Shown here in pieces: positions 1 to 7,949 of a DNA stretch of 50,677 bases. The translations under genes were made by a program, and so were the position numbers. This stretch comes from an uncultured Pseudoteredinibacter sp. (lineage in GTDB: Bacteria > Pseudomonadota > Gammaproteobacteria > Pseudomonadales > Cellvibrionaceae), in assembly GCF_947500695.1 (NCBI RefSeq), contig NZ_CANMSS010000017.1, forward strand, positions 1 through 50,677, read 5' to 3'. Under the pieces are notes generated by a model. The model worked only from the letters and a program-made list of their open reading frames with translations, ran no database searches and had not been told where the DNA came from. Position 1 is the first letter of the stretch. Each line of letters begins with the position of its first letter.

Positions 1-204
1 ACCGATGACAACACGCCGAAGATTAATGGTACCGGTACCGCGGGTGAAACCATCCGTATTTACAAAGACGGTAGCTTTGTTGATGAGGTGACGGTTCAGC
101 CAGATGGCAGCTGGACGTACACACCGACGACAGCCTTGCCAGAAGGTGAGCATGTTTACACCGCGAGCAGCGTGGATGATGTGGGCAACGAATCGGTACA
201 AACC
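1..204 (+). repeat. Ig-module repeat, copy 1 (pairs with 1690-1893)
   Basis: This DNA recurs nearly base for base 1,689 nt downstream, an exact multiple of three (563 codons). Differences are scattered and mostly synonymous, for example gaggtg/gaagtg and cagcca/caaccg. Homology fades beyond about 200 nt but continues at protein level through the next two modules. Confidence 0.9.
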
Positions 205-3200
205 GGTCCGTTCTCGATCACGGTTGATCGTACGTCGCCAGATGACATTACTAACTTTATCGGTACAGACGATGTCGGTTTGGTAACCGGCACCATCGTT
301 AATAACTCGACGATTGATGATGCGACCCCAACCTTCAGCGGTGAAGTGAATGCGGCGGAAGTCGCGATGGGTTCTACGGTTACGGTGATTATCCGTGATG
401 AGAACGACAATGTGGTTCAAACCATTACTAATGTCGCTTTGGCTGCGGGTGCAAATCCAGGTGACCCAGCCACATGGAGTACGGATCCAAGCCCAGCACT
501 AGGCAATGGCAGTTACAAAGTAACCGCGAAGGTGGTTGATAAAGCAGGTAATGAATCTAACGAAACGGATCCTATTGAGTTCGTGATTGATACAGCTACT
601 CCGGGCGCGCCTAGTATTGTGCGTGTTGTGGATGATGTTAATGATCCAGCAGATGAGGTTGATATTAGCGATGGTGGCATTACTAATGACGATACTCCAA
701 CAGTTCATGGCACCGGCCCGAGTAATGCGACAATTACTCTATATAGTGCCGATCCAAACGGTCTAAGTGATACCGATAAAGCTGCTATCGCCTTAGGGAC
801 CTTTACTACCGGTAGCGATGGTAAATGGAATATAACACCTTCCGATTTGGATGATGGGGTCCATACATTTTATGCTGATGCACGTGGTGCTAATGGACAA
901 GTCAGCCCATCTACAGGCCCTTACACTATAACTGTTGATACCAGTGTTCCGAATCCGCCAGATATTACGATCACAGGCACTTTAAATGCGGAAGATGATC
1001 AGGGTGATCAAATCGGCCCAATTAACGAAGGCGACACCACTGACGATGCTAAGCCGCGTTTACATGGCACGGTAACAGAGCCAAACGGTAAGGTGACGGT
1101 GATTATAGATGGCGGTACCCCGAATGAACGTACGGCAACCGTGGACGTGGATGACCAAGGTAATTGGGAGTATACGCCAGAGCCGCCGTTAACGGATGGT
1201 CAGCACAATGTTCAGATTGCTTTAACAGATGAGGCGGGTAATGGCCCAAGCGCACCAAGTAACCCTCTTAGCTTTATTGTGGATACGACGGCGATCACTA
1301 TCACCATTGATAAAGCCGTGGATGACGTACCTAACCCAGGTGAGCCTGCGGATACCACTAAAGATATTAACGAAGGTGAGAAAACCAATGACACTACTCC
1401 ACTGATTGTGGGCAGTGCTAAAGTGGGTGCGGAAGTTACCTTAAAGGTGAACGGTCAAACCTATGGTCCGGTTACCGCTGATGGTAATGGTGAGTGGAAA
1501 ATTCAAATACCAGATGCCTTACCGGAAGGCGCGGTGACCTTCAAAGCGACGGCAGAAGATGCTTCGGGTAATGAAGTTGAAGATACTTTCACCATCACTA
1601 TTGATACCACGCCAAACGCGGTACCTGTAATCACCGATGCGGACGATAACGTGGGTAATGTTCAAGGTAAGTTGAACAACGGTGATCACACCGATGACAA
1701 CACGCCGAAGATTAATGGTACCGGTACCGCGGGTGAAACCATCCGTATTTACAAAGACGGTAGCTTTGTTGATGAAGTGACGGTTCAACCGGATGGCAGT
1801 TGGACGTACACACCGACGACAGCCTTGCCCGAAGGTGAGCATGTCTACACGGCGAGCAGTGTGGATGATGTGGGTAATGAATCGGCGCAAACGGGGCCGT
1901 TTTCAATCACGGTAGATAGAACTGCGCCAGATGCAGTAACTAGTTTCGCCGGCTTTGATGATGTGGGCACTTATGAACAAATCGCGGACAACTCCGTTAT
2001 TGATGATAATACGCCTACATTTGAAGGAACCGTAAAACTCTCGGACGCAGCTGATGGAGTGCACGTTAAGCTCTATCTGGATGATGGTTTGGGCGGGGAT
2101 CCAATAGAGTACGATAATATTTCTGTAAATAACCAAACAGGAGCATGGACGTACGACCCGAGCCCGGCATTGGGTAATGGCACTTATACGGTTTTTGCCG
2201 TTGTTGTAGATGAAGCAGGGAATGAATCCTCAGCTTCGGATGACCTAACCTTTACTATTAACACTGCGACCCCAGGGGCGCCAAGTATTGTTCGGGTGTT
2301 AGATGATGTTGATAACACCGGTGGTCGTACAGATGAAGTGGCTCATAAGGGTTTAACCGATGATGCAACCCCAACGGTAGAAGGGACAGGGCCTTCTGGT
2401 GCTACTATTCGTATTTACGACGGAGATCCAAGCAGCGGTGGAGTTCTTATCGATACTGCTACGGTGTTAGCTGACGGCACTTGGAGTTATACGGTTAAGG
2501 ATAACTCTCCGTTGGCAGATGGTAAGCATGATTTCTATGCGGATGCTGTCTTTGGTGGTGGCACGCCGAGCCCTGTTACTGGCCCTTATACAATCACTAT
2601 TGATACAGAGATTCCTGAGCCTCCATTAAGTTTGCGCGCATTTGACGACCAAGGAAAGGAAACTGGTTTCGTTGTACCAGGCTCTACTATAGATGATACA
2701 ACCCCAACCTTTAGTGGTAAGGCTGAAGCGAGAGCTACAGTGCATATCTATAATGAAAAAGCTGATGGAACCATTGAGAAACTGGGAACGACTACTGCAG
2801 ATGACAACGGAGATTGGAGCTTCCAGGAAACGCTGTTCTTTATAAAAAATGAAGAAGTGCCTTATAAAGTTTTTGTTACTCAAACTGACGAGGCGGGTAA
2901 TGGTGAGAGTGACATAAGTGACGTATTAGACTTTATTCTTGTTGGTGGAATTGACATCGATATTGATAATGGAAAGTTGAGCCTTAAAGATAATGATGAT
3001 GCCGATAATGTCGTGACTGATGTTAGTCAAGCGGGGCAGTCCGTTGGAGTGACGGCCGCGGCTACAAATCTGAAAGCGAATGAAATCACTACTAGTTATA
3101 GTTTCGAAAATTATAATGGTGATTTGTTTGAGATTAATCCTATTACTGGGCAGGTGACTTTAGCAAGGGATGCCACCGCAGCAGATATCGGGTCTCACGA

Positions 3201-4737
3201 TTTAACCATTAAGGTTTCTACCCTAATTATTACAACAGGGGAAGAGCGAAGTGCTTCGAAGGAATTTACTGTTAGTGTTGCTGAAAATGTAGAACTGAAC
3301 CCTATTACCGATGAGGATGGTGAGGATGACAGCGTATACAGTGATGCCTCAATCGGTGACGAGGTAGGAGTTACGGCAAGGGCCATAGATGAGAATACAA
3401 ATGACGTCGTAACTTATAGATTAGATAATGACGCCAGCGGTTTGTTTACAATTAACGAGCAGTCAGGCCTTGTAACTTTAGCCCGTGAGGTGGAAAGCTC
3501 AGATCTGGGTACTAAAACTATTAAAGTTATTGCTGAGTCCTCAGATGGTAGTGAAAAGGAAATGGATTTCGATATTGAAGTTTCGGATAAAACCTATGAA
3601 AACTCCGCTAATGTATTGAGTGGTAGCTGGACGGGCGATTCTACTCCTGATGGTGATGCTCAAGTATTGGCGGCGAGTGCTAACGTTACTTCTACTGTTA
3701 CAAGCTTTGAAGCTGTAGCAGGGCAAACTTACGAGCTAACAGCATCCATTTCGGTTGATGAAGAAGCTGGGAACAAAAAGATTGTAAAAGTCGAAGTGCT
3801 AGGCCCGAATGACAATGTTATCGAAGAGAAAACTATTAGGTTCAATGGCAAAACTGAAAACGATGTGGATATCTCGATAAATGCTGATACGGCTGGAGAG
3901 TACAAGGTACGAATTAGCAATATTGCCCCTGACGCCAGTGTCGAAAGAACAGTATCTATCGATACTATCGCTATAGCCGGTGCAGATGCGAGCCAGCTAA
4001 TTACTCCTCTGGTGTTGGATCTAGATGGCGATGGTACTGAAACCATCTCTAAAACTCAGGGAGTGAAGTTTGACATCGATGCAGATGGCAAATTGGATGT
4101 CACCGGCTGGGTTGCAAGTGATGATGCTTTGTTGGTTTACGATCGCAACCAAGATCAGCAGATTAACGATGGCTCAGAATTGTTTGGTGCAGCAACCCAA
4201 AAAGCCGATGGCACTTTAGCCAAAGATGGCTTTGAAGCTCTGCGTGAACTAGACAGCAATCAGGATGGTGTTTTCGATGCAAATGACGACGCTTATTCTC
4301 ACTTGCAGCTATGGCAAGACCGCAATAGCGATGGCCAAGTGCAGGATGGCGAGTTATTTGGTTTGGATGAAGCTGGTGTTATCAGTATTAACTTGGATGC
4401 GCAAACTAATGATGAAACCGATAATGGCAATATCATTGGTTTGAGTTCGAGCTATACGGATAAGGACGGTAATGACCTAAGTGTTGATGACGTCTGGTTT
4501 GGCTATGATTCTGGTGCTGCGGATAATAGTGAGGCTATCGAAATCATGGATCTTATCCAGGATGCTGAGGTAGAAATTCCCGAGCTTTCGCAAGCCCGAG
4601 ATATCCCTGCTGAGTTACTAGAGGGCCAAGATAAAGCTAATATCTGCTACTTCGATAGCTTAGTCGGCCAAGAAAATATCGATGTCGAGATGATTCAGGG
4701 CTTGGTTGATACTCAGAAGTCGCTACTTGATCACTAG
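1..4737 (+). CDS. Giant Ig-like/cadherin-like repeat protein, 5' truncated by window
   Basis: The frame is open from base 1, so the true start lies outside the window; the GTG at 88 is only an internal codon. The visible ~1,578 residues carry nine Asp/Thr-rich bacterial Ig-like modules, each with a motif like TDDNTPKINGTG or IDDTTPTFSGKA and an ending like VDEAGNES. Two cadherin-like repeats follow (about 3000-3590), then a beta-rich domain. The C-terminal region has Asp-rich calcium-type loops (LDLDGDGTETIS, DRNQDQQINDGSE, DSNQDGVFDANDD) as in type I secreted adhesins and RTX-associated proteins. I see no classic GGxGxD nonapeptide array, no sortase motif and no adjacent transporter, so surface or secreted localisation is inferred. 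Likely role: adhesion or biofilm matrix. Confidence 0.85.
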   Translation, partial: TDDNTPKINGTGTAGETIRIYKDGSFVDEVTVQPDGSWTYTPTTALPEGEHVYTASSVDDVGNESVQTGPFSITVDRTSPDDITNFIGTDDVGLVTGTIVNNSTIDDATPTFSGEVNAAEVAMGSTVTVIIRDENDNVVQTITNVALAAGANPGDPATWSTDPSPALGNGSYKVTAKVVDKAGNESNETDPIEFVIDTATPGAPSIVRVVDDVNDPADEVDISDGGITNDDTPTVHGTGPSNATITLYSADPNGLSDTDKAAIALGTFTTGSDGKWNITPSDLDDGVHTFYADARGANGQVSPSTGPYTITVDTSVPNPPDITITGTLNAEDDQGDQIGPINEGDTTDDAKPRLHGTVTEPNGKVTVIIDGGTPNERTATVDVDDQGNWEYTPEPPLTDGQHNVQIALTDEAGNGPSAPSNPLSFIVDTTAITITIDKAVDDVPNPGEPADTTKDINEGEKTNDTTPLIVGSAKVGAEVTLKVNGQTYGPVTADGNGEWKIQIPDALPEGAVTFKATAEDASGNEVEDTFTITIDTTPNAVPVITDADDNVGNVQGKLNNGDHTDDNTPKINGTGTAGETIRIYKDGSFVDEVTVQPDGSWTYTPTTALPEGEHVYTASSVDDVGNESAQTGPFSITVDRTAPDAVTSFAGFDDVGTYEQIADNSVIDDNTPTFEGTVKLSDAADGVHVKLYLDDGLGGDPIEYDNISVNNQTGAWTYDPSPALGNGTYTVFAVVVDEAGNESSASDDLTFTINTATPGAPSIVRVLDDVDNTGGRTDEVAHKGLTDDATPTVEGTGPSGATIRIYDGDPSSGGVLIDTATVLADGTWSYTVKDNSPLADGKHDFYADAVFGGGTPSPVTGPYTITIDTEIPEPPLSLRAFDDQGKETGFVVPGSTIDDTTPTFSGKAEARATVHIYNEKADGTIEKLGTTTADDNGDWSFQETLFFIKNEEVPYKVFVTQTDEAGNGESDISDVLDFILVGGIDIDIDNGKLSLKDNDDADNVVTDVSQAGQSVGVTAAATNLKANEITTSYSFENYNGDLFEINPITGQVTLARDATAADIGSHDLTIKVSTLIITTGEERSASKEFTVSVAENVELNPITDEDGEDDSVYSDASIGDEVGVTARAIDENTNDVVTYRLDNDASGLFTINEQSGLVTLAREVESSDLGTKTIKVIAESSDGSEKEMDFDIEVSDKTYENSANVLSGSWTGDSTPDGDAQVLAASANVTSTVTSFEAVAGQTYELTASISVDEEAGNKKIVKVEVLGPNDNVIEEKTIRFNGKTENDVDISINADTAGEYKVRISNIAPDASVERTVSIDTIAIAGADASQLITPLVLDLDGDGTETISKTQGVKFDIDADGKLDVTGWVASDDALLVYDRNQDQQINDGSELFGAATQKADGTLAKDGFEALRELDSNQDGVFDANDDAYSHLQLWQDRNSDGQVQDGELFGLDEAGVISINLDAQTNDETDNGNIIGLSSSYTDKDGNDLSVDDVWFGYDSGAADNSEAIEIMDLIQDAEVEIPELSQARDIPAELLEGQDKANICYFDSLVGQENIDVEMIQGLVDTQKSLLDH
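1690..1893 (+). repeat. Ig-module repeat, copy 2 (pairs with 1-204)
   Basis: Second copy of the module that starts ACCGATGACAACACG. The modules after both copies also correspond (TATPGAPSIVRV occurs in each). This indicates a higher-order repeat of about five modules rather than one duplicated domain. Confidence 0.9.
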
Positions 4738-4745
4738 CTAATTGA

Positions 4746-4773
4746 CCTTAAAGCGGCTTAGGCCGCTTTAAGG
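4746..4773 (+). terminator. Perfect hairpin after the giant gene
   Basis: A perfect 12-bp stem (CCTTAAAGCGGC) with loop TTAG starts 8 nt after the stop codon. No clear T-run follows, so it may stabilise the 3' end or work together with the second hairpin just downstream. Confidence 0.55.
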
Positions 4774-4811
4774 GGCCTTTGGGATTATCGATTCGGTGGG
4801 GTTTCTCAAAT

Positions 4812-4843
4812 AGCCCAGTACGCTAGTACTGGGCTTTATTTTT
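4812..4843 (+). terminator. Rho-independent terminator
   Basis: Perfect 10-bp stem AGCCCAGTAC, loop GCTA, followed by TTATTTTTAG. It insulates the gpx-ohrR unit from the repeat-protein gene. Confidence 0.85.
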
Positions 4844-4850
4844 AGTTATT

Positions 4851-4866
4851 ATATTGTGCGCAATAT
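4851..4866. promoter_or_regulatory. Putative OhrR operator overlapping the gpx promoter
   Basis: The near-palindrome ATATTGTGCGCAATAT has ATATTG/CAATAT arms around TGCG. It overlaps a -10-like TATATT at 4850-4855. Proteobacterial OhrR sites are typically ATTG(C/T)GCGCAAT-like, and an OhrR gene is the second gene of the unit, so autoregulation by OhrR is the simplest reading. The site is seen; the regulator assignment is inferred. Confidence 0.65.
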
Positions 4867-4914
4867 AGTTGTTGGCAATGTTAATGCTTAACCCAAATAC
4901 ATCAGGAGCATATA

Positions 4915-5394
4915 GTGAGCAATATTTTTCAGCACAGTTTGAATCAAGCGGGCGCCGCGCCATTGGATTTGTCTCAATATGAGGGCAAGGTCCTGTTAAT
5001 CGTAAATACGGCCAGTAAATGCGGTTTTACTCCACAATATAAAGGGCTGGAGGCTCTATATCAGGACTATAAAGACAAAGGCTTAGTCATTATTGGCTGT
5101 CCATGTAATCAGTTTGCGAGCCAAGAGCCGGGTAACGACTCCCAAATCAGTGAGTTCTGCGAGTTGAATTTTGGCGTTACCTTTCCATTGGTCGCGAAAC
5201 TTGATGTGAATGGCGATAATGCTCACCCGCTATTTGAAGATTTAAAGCAAGCGGCACCAGGAATCTTGGGTACTAAAAAGGTAAAATGGAATTTTACGAA
5301 ATTCTTAGTTTCCAAAGATGGGAAAACCGTTCAGCGTTTTGCGCCTAAAGATAAGCCAGAATCAATGCGTGCGGCCATTGAAGCTTTACTGTAA
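4915..5394 (+). CDS. Glutathione peroxidase family protein (Cys type)
   Basis: 159 residues, the usual length for bacterial GPx/BtuE-type thiol peroxidases, which reduce organic hydroperoxides with thioredoxin or glutathione. Family motifs are present: NTASKCGF with peroxidatic Cys36, then PCNQFASQEPG carrying the Gln, and KWNFTKFLV carrying the Trp/Asn of the active site. There is no signal peptide, so it should be cytoplasmic. The start is GTG with AGGAG at 4904-4908. The ohrR gene follows after 30 nt, implying one transcript controlled by the operator at 4851-4866. In many bacteria that regulator sits beside ohr; here a glutathione peroxidase takes that place. Confidence 0.93.
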   Translation: MSNIFQHSLNQAGAAPLDLSQYEGKVLLIVNTASKCGFTPQYKGLEALYQDYKDKGLVIIGCPCNQFASQEPGNDSQISEFCELNFGVTFPLVAKLDVNGDNAHPLFEDLKQAAPGILGTKKVKWNFTKFLVSKDGKTVQRFAPKDKPESMRAAIEALL

Positions 5395-5424
5395 ATACTT
5401 AAATACTCTGGACAACGAAGGCCT

Positions 5425-5883
5425 ATGCCTAAAGAAACCCTTGAAACTGAGCTGCTTTATTTAGATCAGCAGCTTTGCTTTCGCCTCTATACGGCTTCTC
5501 GACTAATCATAAGGGCATATCAACCCCTGCTTAAAGAGTTGGATATTACCTACCCCCAATATTTGGTGTTGATGTTAATGTGGGAGTGGAAAGACAAAGA
5601 TCAAGAAAGCTCTACGGTAGGGCAGTTGGGGCAGCGTTTGCAGTTGGACTCAGGTACCTTGACGCCCTTGCTAAAGCGCATGGAATCAAAAGGCTTGTTG
5701 GAGCGCTTTAGGGGACTAGAAGATGAGCGAGAAAGGCATATTCGCCTGACAGATCAGGCTATCGCTATACGTGAAAAAGCCTTGGCCTGGATGCAGCTTG
5801 CTAGAGAGGGGGAAAGGACTAAAGGCTTAGATTTGGAAGCTTTGTCGGGAAACCTGGATGCTCTGATAGACTCATTTTCCTAA
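5425..5883 (+). CDS. ohrR: OhrR-type MarR family peroxide-sensing repressor
   Basis: 152 residues with the MarR winged-helix fold. The N-terminal LDQQLCFRLYTASR segment is the OhrR signature, with Cys18 as the reactive residue. It is the only cysteine in the protein, so this would be a 1-Cys sensor needing an external thiol for oxidation, rather than the 2-Cys type described from Xanthomonas. The DNA-binding wing region is seen around GTLTPLLKRMESKGLLER. It lies 30 nt behind the peroxidase gene and probably represses both through the upstream palindrome. ATG start preceded by GAAGG. Confidence 0.88.
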   Translation: MPKETLETELLYLDQQLCFRLYTASRLIIRAYQPLLKELDITYPQYLVLMLMWEWKDKDQESSTVGQLGQRLQLDSGTLTPLLKRMESKGLLERFRGLEDERERHIRLTDQAIAIREKALAWMQLAREGERTKGLDLEALSGNLDALIDSFS

Positions 5884-5895
5884 TTAATTCCATAT

Positions 5896-5956
5896 TTTAG
5901 GATAATCCTTTTCCTGTGGTGGGTTTTTGCGTTACTTTTTGCAATTTTATCCTAAA
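5896..5956. repeat. Inverted repeat TTTAGGATAA/TTATCCTAAA
   Basis: TTTAGGATAA at 5896-5905 is matched exactly by TTATCCTAAA at 5947-5956. A third partial copy, TTTTTAGGAT, lies at 5966-5974. All are in the AT-rich gap between ohrR and the leuA leader. They could be operator half-sites or a weak hairpin; no regulator can be named. Confidence 0.5.
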
Positions 5957-6063
5957 TAAGTCTGATTTTTAGGATGGCTGTTGATGTGTTTTTAGGCTGC
6001 CTGTACTATGTGTGGCCTGTAAGCAATGCTTCCTACATAAGGTAGCCACAAACAGTATTAGCC

Positions 6064-6156
6064 ATGAATTGCCATTTTTCTAAAAATACTCGCATCAGCT
6101 CTTTCGAGCTAGCTTCTCTGCGCCTCCAGCTGCAGCGACTGCCGCTGCGCGGCTAA
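6064..6156 (+). CDS. Candidate leucine-rich leader peptide upstream of leuA
   Basis: A 30-codon ORF running from ATG to TAA, 92 nt before leuA. Six of its last 15 codons are Leu (one CTA, one CTC, four CTG), in the segment ELASLRLQLQRLPLRG. Two mutually exclusive stems cover its 3' end: GCAGCG/CGCTGC (6132-6148) and GCCGC/GCGGC (6141-6153). A T-run follows at 6172-6176. Leader peptides rich in the regulated amino acid control leu operons by attenuation in enterics. The Shine-Dalgarno is weak and no classic terminator hairpin abuts the T-run, so this remains a candidate. Confidence 0.5.
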   Translation: MNCHFSKNTRISSFELASLRLQLQRLPLRG

Positions 6157-6248
6157 TATTGATTTCCCCCGTTTTTATACACAATTTCTATTTATTATTT
6201 AGGTTGCAACCATAGCAAAAGCCTAGGATTTCATTGGAGTGATAAGCC

Positions 6249-7784
6249 ATGTCTAAGGACAAATTGGTCATTTTTGATACTACCTTGCGCGATGGGGAGC
6301 AGAGCCCCGGCGCATCCATGACAAAAGAAGAAAAGATTCGTATCGCTAAGATGCTAGAAAAGATGCGAGTAGATGTAATTGAGGCGGGTTTTGCGATAGC
6401 CAGCCCAGGTGATTTCGAGGCCGTTAAGGCTGTCGCCGAAACCGTAAAAGATTCCACAGTATGTAGTTTAGCCCGCGCTATGGGGCCGGATATTCTACGT
6501 GCCGGCGAGGCATTAAAGAATGCGAACTCAGGTCGCATCCATACCTTTATTGCGACTTCCCCTATTCATATGAAGTACAAGTTGCAAATGGAGCCTGAAG
6601 AGGTTTTGGCTCAAGCGATTGATGCCGTTAAGCGCGCTAGACAGTTTACCGATGATGTGGAGTTTTCATTGGAAGATGGCTCTCGCACGGAGTTTGAATT
6701 TGCTAGCCGAGTTATTGAGGCCGTTATCGATGCGGGTGCGGGCACGATCAATATTCCAGACACCGTAGGTTACGGAGAGCCAGCTGAATATGGTTTGATG
6801 TTTAAGCGCCTGATCGAAAATGTACCTAATGCAGATAAGGCAATTTTTTCGACCCACTGCCATAACGATTTAGGTTTAGCTGTCGCCAATTCACTATCGG
6901 CGGTAATGAATGGCGTGCGTCAGGTGGAATGCACCATCAATGGTTTGGGTGAGCGTGCGGGTAATGCCTCATTGGAAGAATTGGTGATGGCGGTACAAAC
7001 GCGCCATGATGTCATGCCGGTATATACCGATATTGATCCGGTACATATCGTACCAACTTCGCGCCTTGTTTCCAGCATCACAGGCTTCCCTGTTCAGCCA
7101 AACAAAGCCATTGTTGGGGCCAACGCTTTTGCCCATGAATCAGGAATTCACCAAGATGGTGTGTTAAAGCATCGTGAAACCTATGAAATCATGAAGGCAG
7201 AAGATGTCGGTTGGAATACCAATAAGCTTGTTCTAGGTAAGCATTCAGGCCGTGCAGCAGTGAAGGCTCGCTATGAAGAGTTGGGTATACAGTTTGAAGA
7301 GCATGGTGAATTCAATCAGATATTCCAAGCTTTTAAGCAGTTAGCTGATAAGAAACATGAGATCTTCGATGAAGATTTGCAGGCTTTGGTGGGCGAGGCT
7401 CAAGAGGTTGAGGAAACCTATGGCTTTGAAAGTATGGAAGTCAGCTGTAAAACCGGTCAGTCGCCCCGTGCAAAATTGGCGATTCGAGTTGGCGAGCAGC
7501 TGATCGAAACTGAGTCTGAAGGTAGCGGCCCAGTCGATGCGGTGTTTAAGGCCATTGAAAAGCAGTTCCAAAGCGGCTCGGACTTGTTGTTATATTCAGT
7601 GAATGCGATTACCCAAGGCACCGAGGCTGTGGGCGACGTAACTGTCCGCCTAGAGCGCAATGGTCAGCTGGTTAATGGTGTGGGTGCCGATACCGATGTG
7701 GTAGCTGCTTCCGCGAAAGCCTATCTGCATGCTTTAAACTTGCTAGAGTCTGGAGTGCGTTCTCACCCACAGCACGGTGTATAA
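6249..7784 (+). CDS. leuA: 2-isopropylmalate synthase
   Basis: 511 residues, matching the long LeuA form. It condenses 2-ketoisovalerate with acetyl-CoA in the first committed step of leucine synthesis. The TIM barrel begins with DTTLRDGEQSPG (residues 10-21). The metal-binding pair is His203/His205 in STHCHNDLG, and GxGERAGN is present. The C-terminal ~120 residues form the LeuA regulatory domain that binds leucine for feedback inhibition. ATG start with GGAG about 10 nt upstream. It stands alone with its own terminator; leuB, leuC and leuD are not in the window. Regulation by the preceding leader ORF is inferred. Confidence 0.97.
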   Translation: MSKDKLVIFDTTLRDGEQSPGASMTKEEKIRIAKMLEKMRVDVIEAGFAIASPGDFEAVKAVAETVKDSTVCSLARAMGPDILRAGEALKNANSGRIHTFIATSPIHMKYKLQMEPEEVLAQAIDAVKRARQFTDDVEFSLEDGSRTEFEFASRVIEAVIDAGAGTINIPDTVGYGEPAEYGLMFKRLIENVPNADKAIFSTHCHNDLGLAVANSLSAVMNGVRQVECTINGLGERAGNASLEELVMAVQTRHDVMPVYTDIDPVHIVPTSRLVSSITGFPVQPNKAIVGANAFAHESGIHQDGVLKHRETYEIMKAEDVGWNTNKLVLGKHSGRAAVKARYEELGIQFEEHGEFNQIFQAFKQLADKKHEIFDEDLQALVGEAQEVEETYGFESMEVSCKTGQSPRAKLAIRVGEQLIETESEGSGPVDAVFKAIEKQFQSGSDLLLYSVNAITQGTEAVGDVTVRLERNGQLVNGVGADTDVVAASAKAYLHALNLLESGVRSHPQHGV

Positions 7785-7865
7785 GCTGGTAGAGCAGCTA
7801 AAGTGTCGAGACTGCATCTAGGTGGAAATGTAAATTTCCACCGCATTAGCTATTGAAAAATAAAG

Positions 7866-7895
7866 CGCCCGGCATGAATGTCATCCGGGCGTTTT
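7866..7895 (+). terminator. Rho-independent terminator after leuA
   Basis: Stem CGCCCGG/CCGGGCG, extended inside by ATGA/TCAT, followed by TTTT. It lies about 80 nt past the leuA stop and ahead of holD. Confidence 0.85.
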
Positions 7896-7949
7896 CGTAT
7901 CCGTCCGATCAGGTTAGAATAGCCCTCCAAACAACCAGTTGACCTGCTA

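Noticed and set aside
1519..1890. 123-codon antisense ORF in the adhesin-like gene
   Set aside because: It is a shadow of the repetitive Asp/Thr-rich frame on the plus strand, with no start signal or protein-like motifs.
1..2950. Regular DNA repeats that might be read as a CRISPR array
   Set aside because: The repeats are in-frame, 200 nt or more, separated by coding sequence, and encode Ig-like modules. There are no short repeats with unique spacers and no cas genes.
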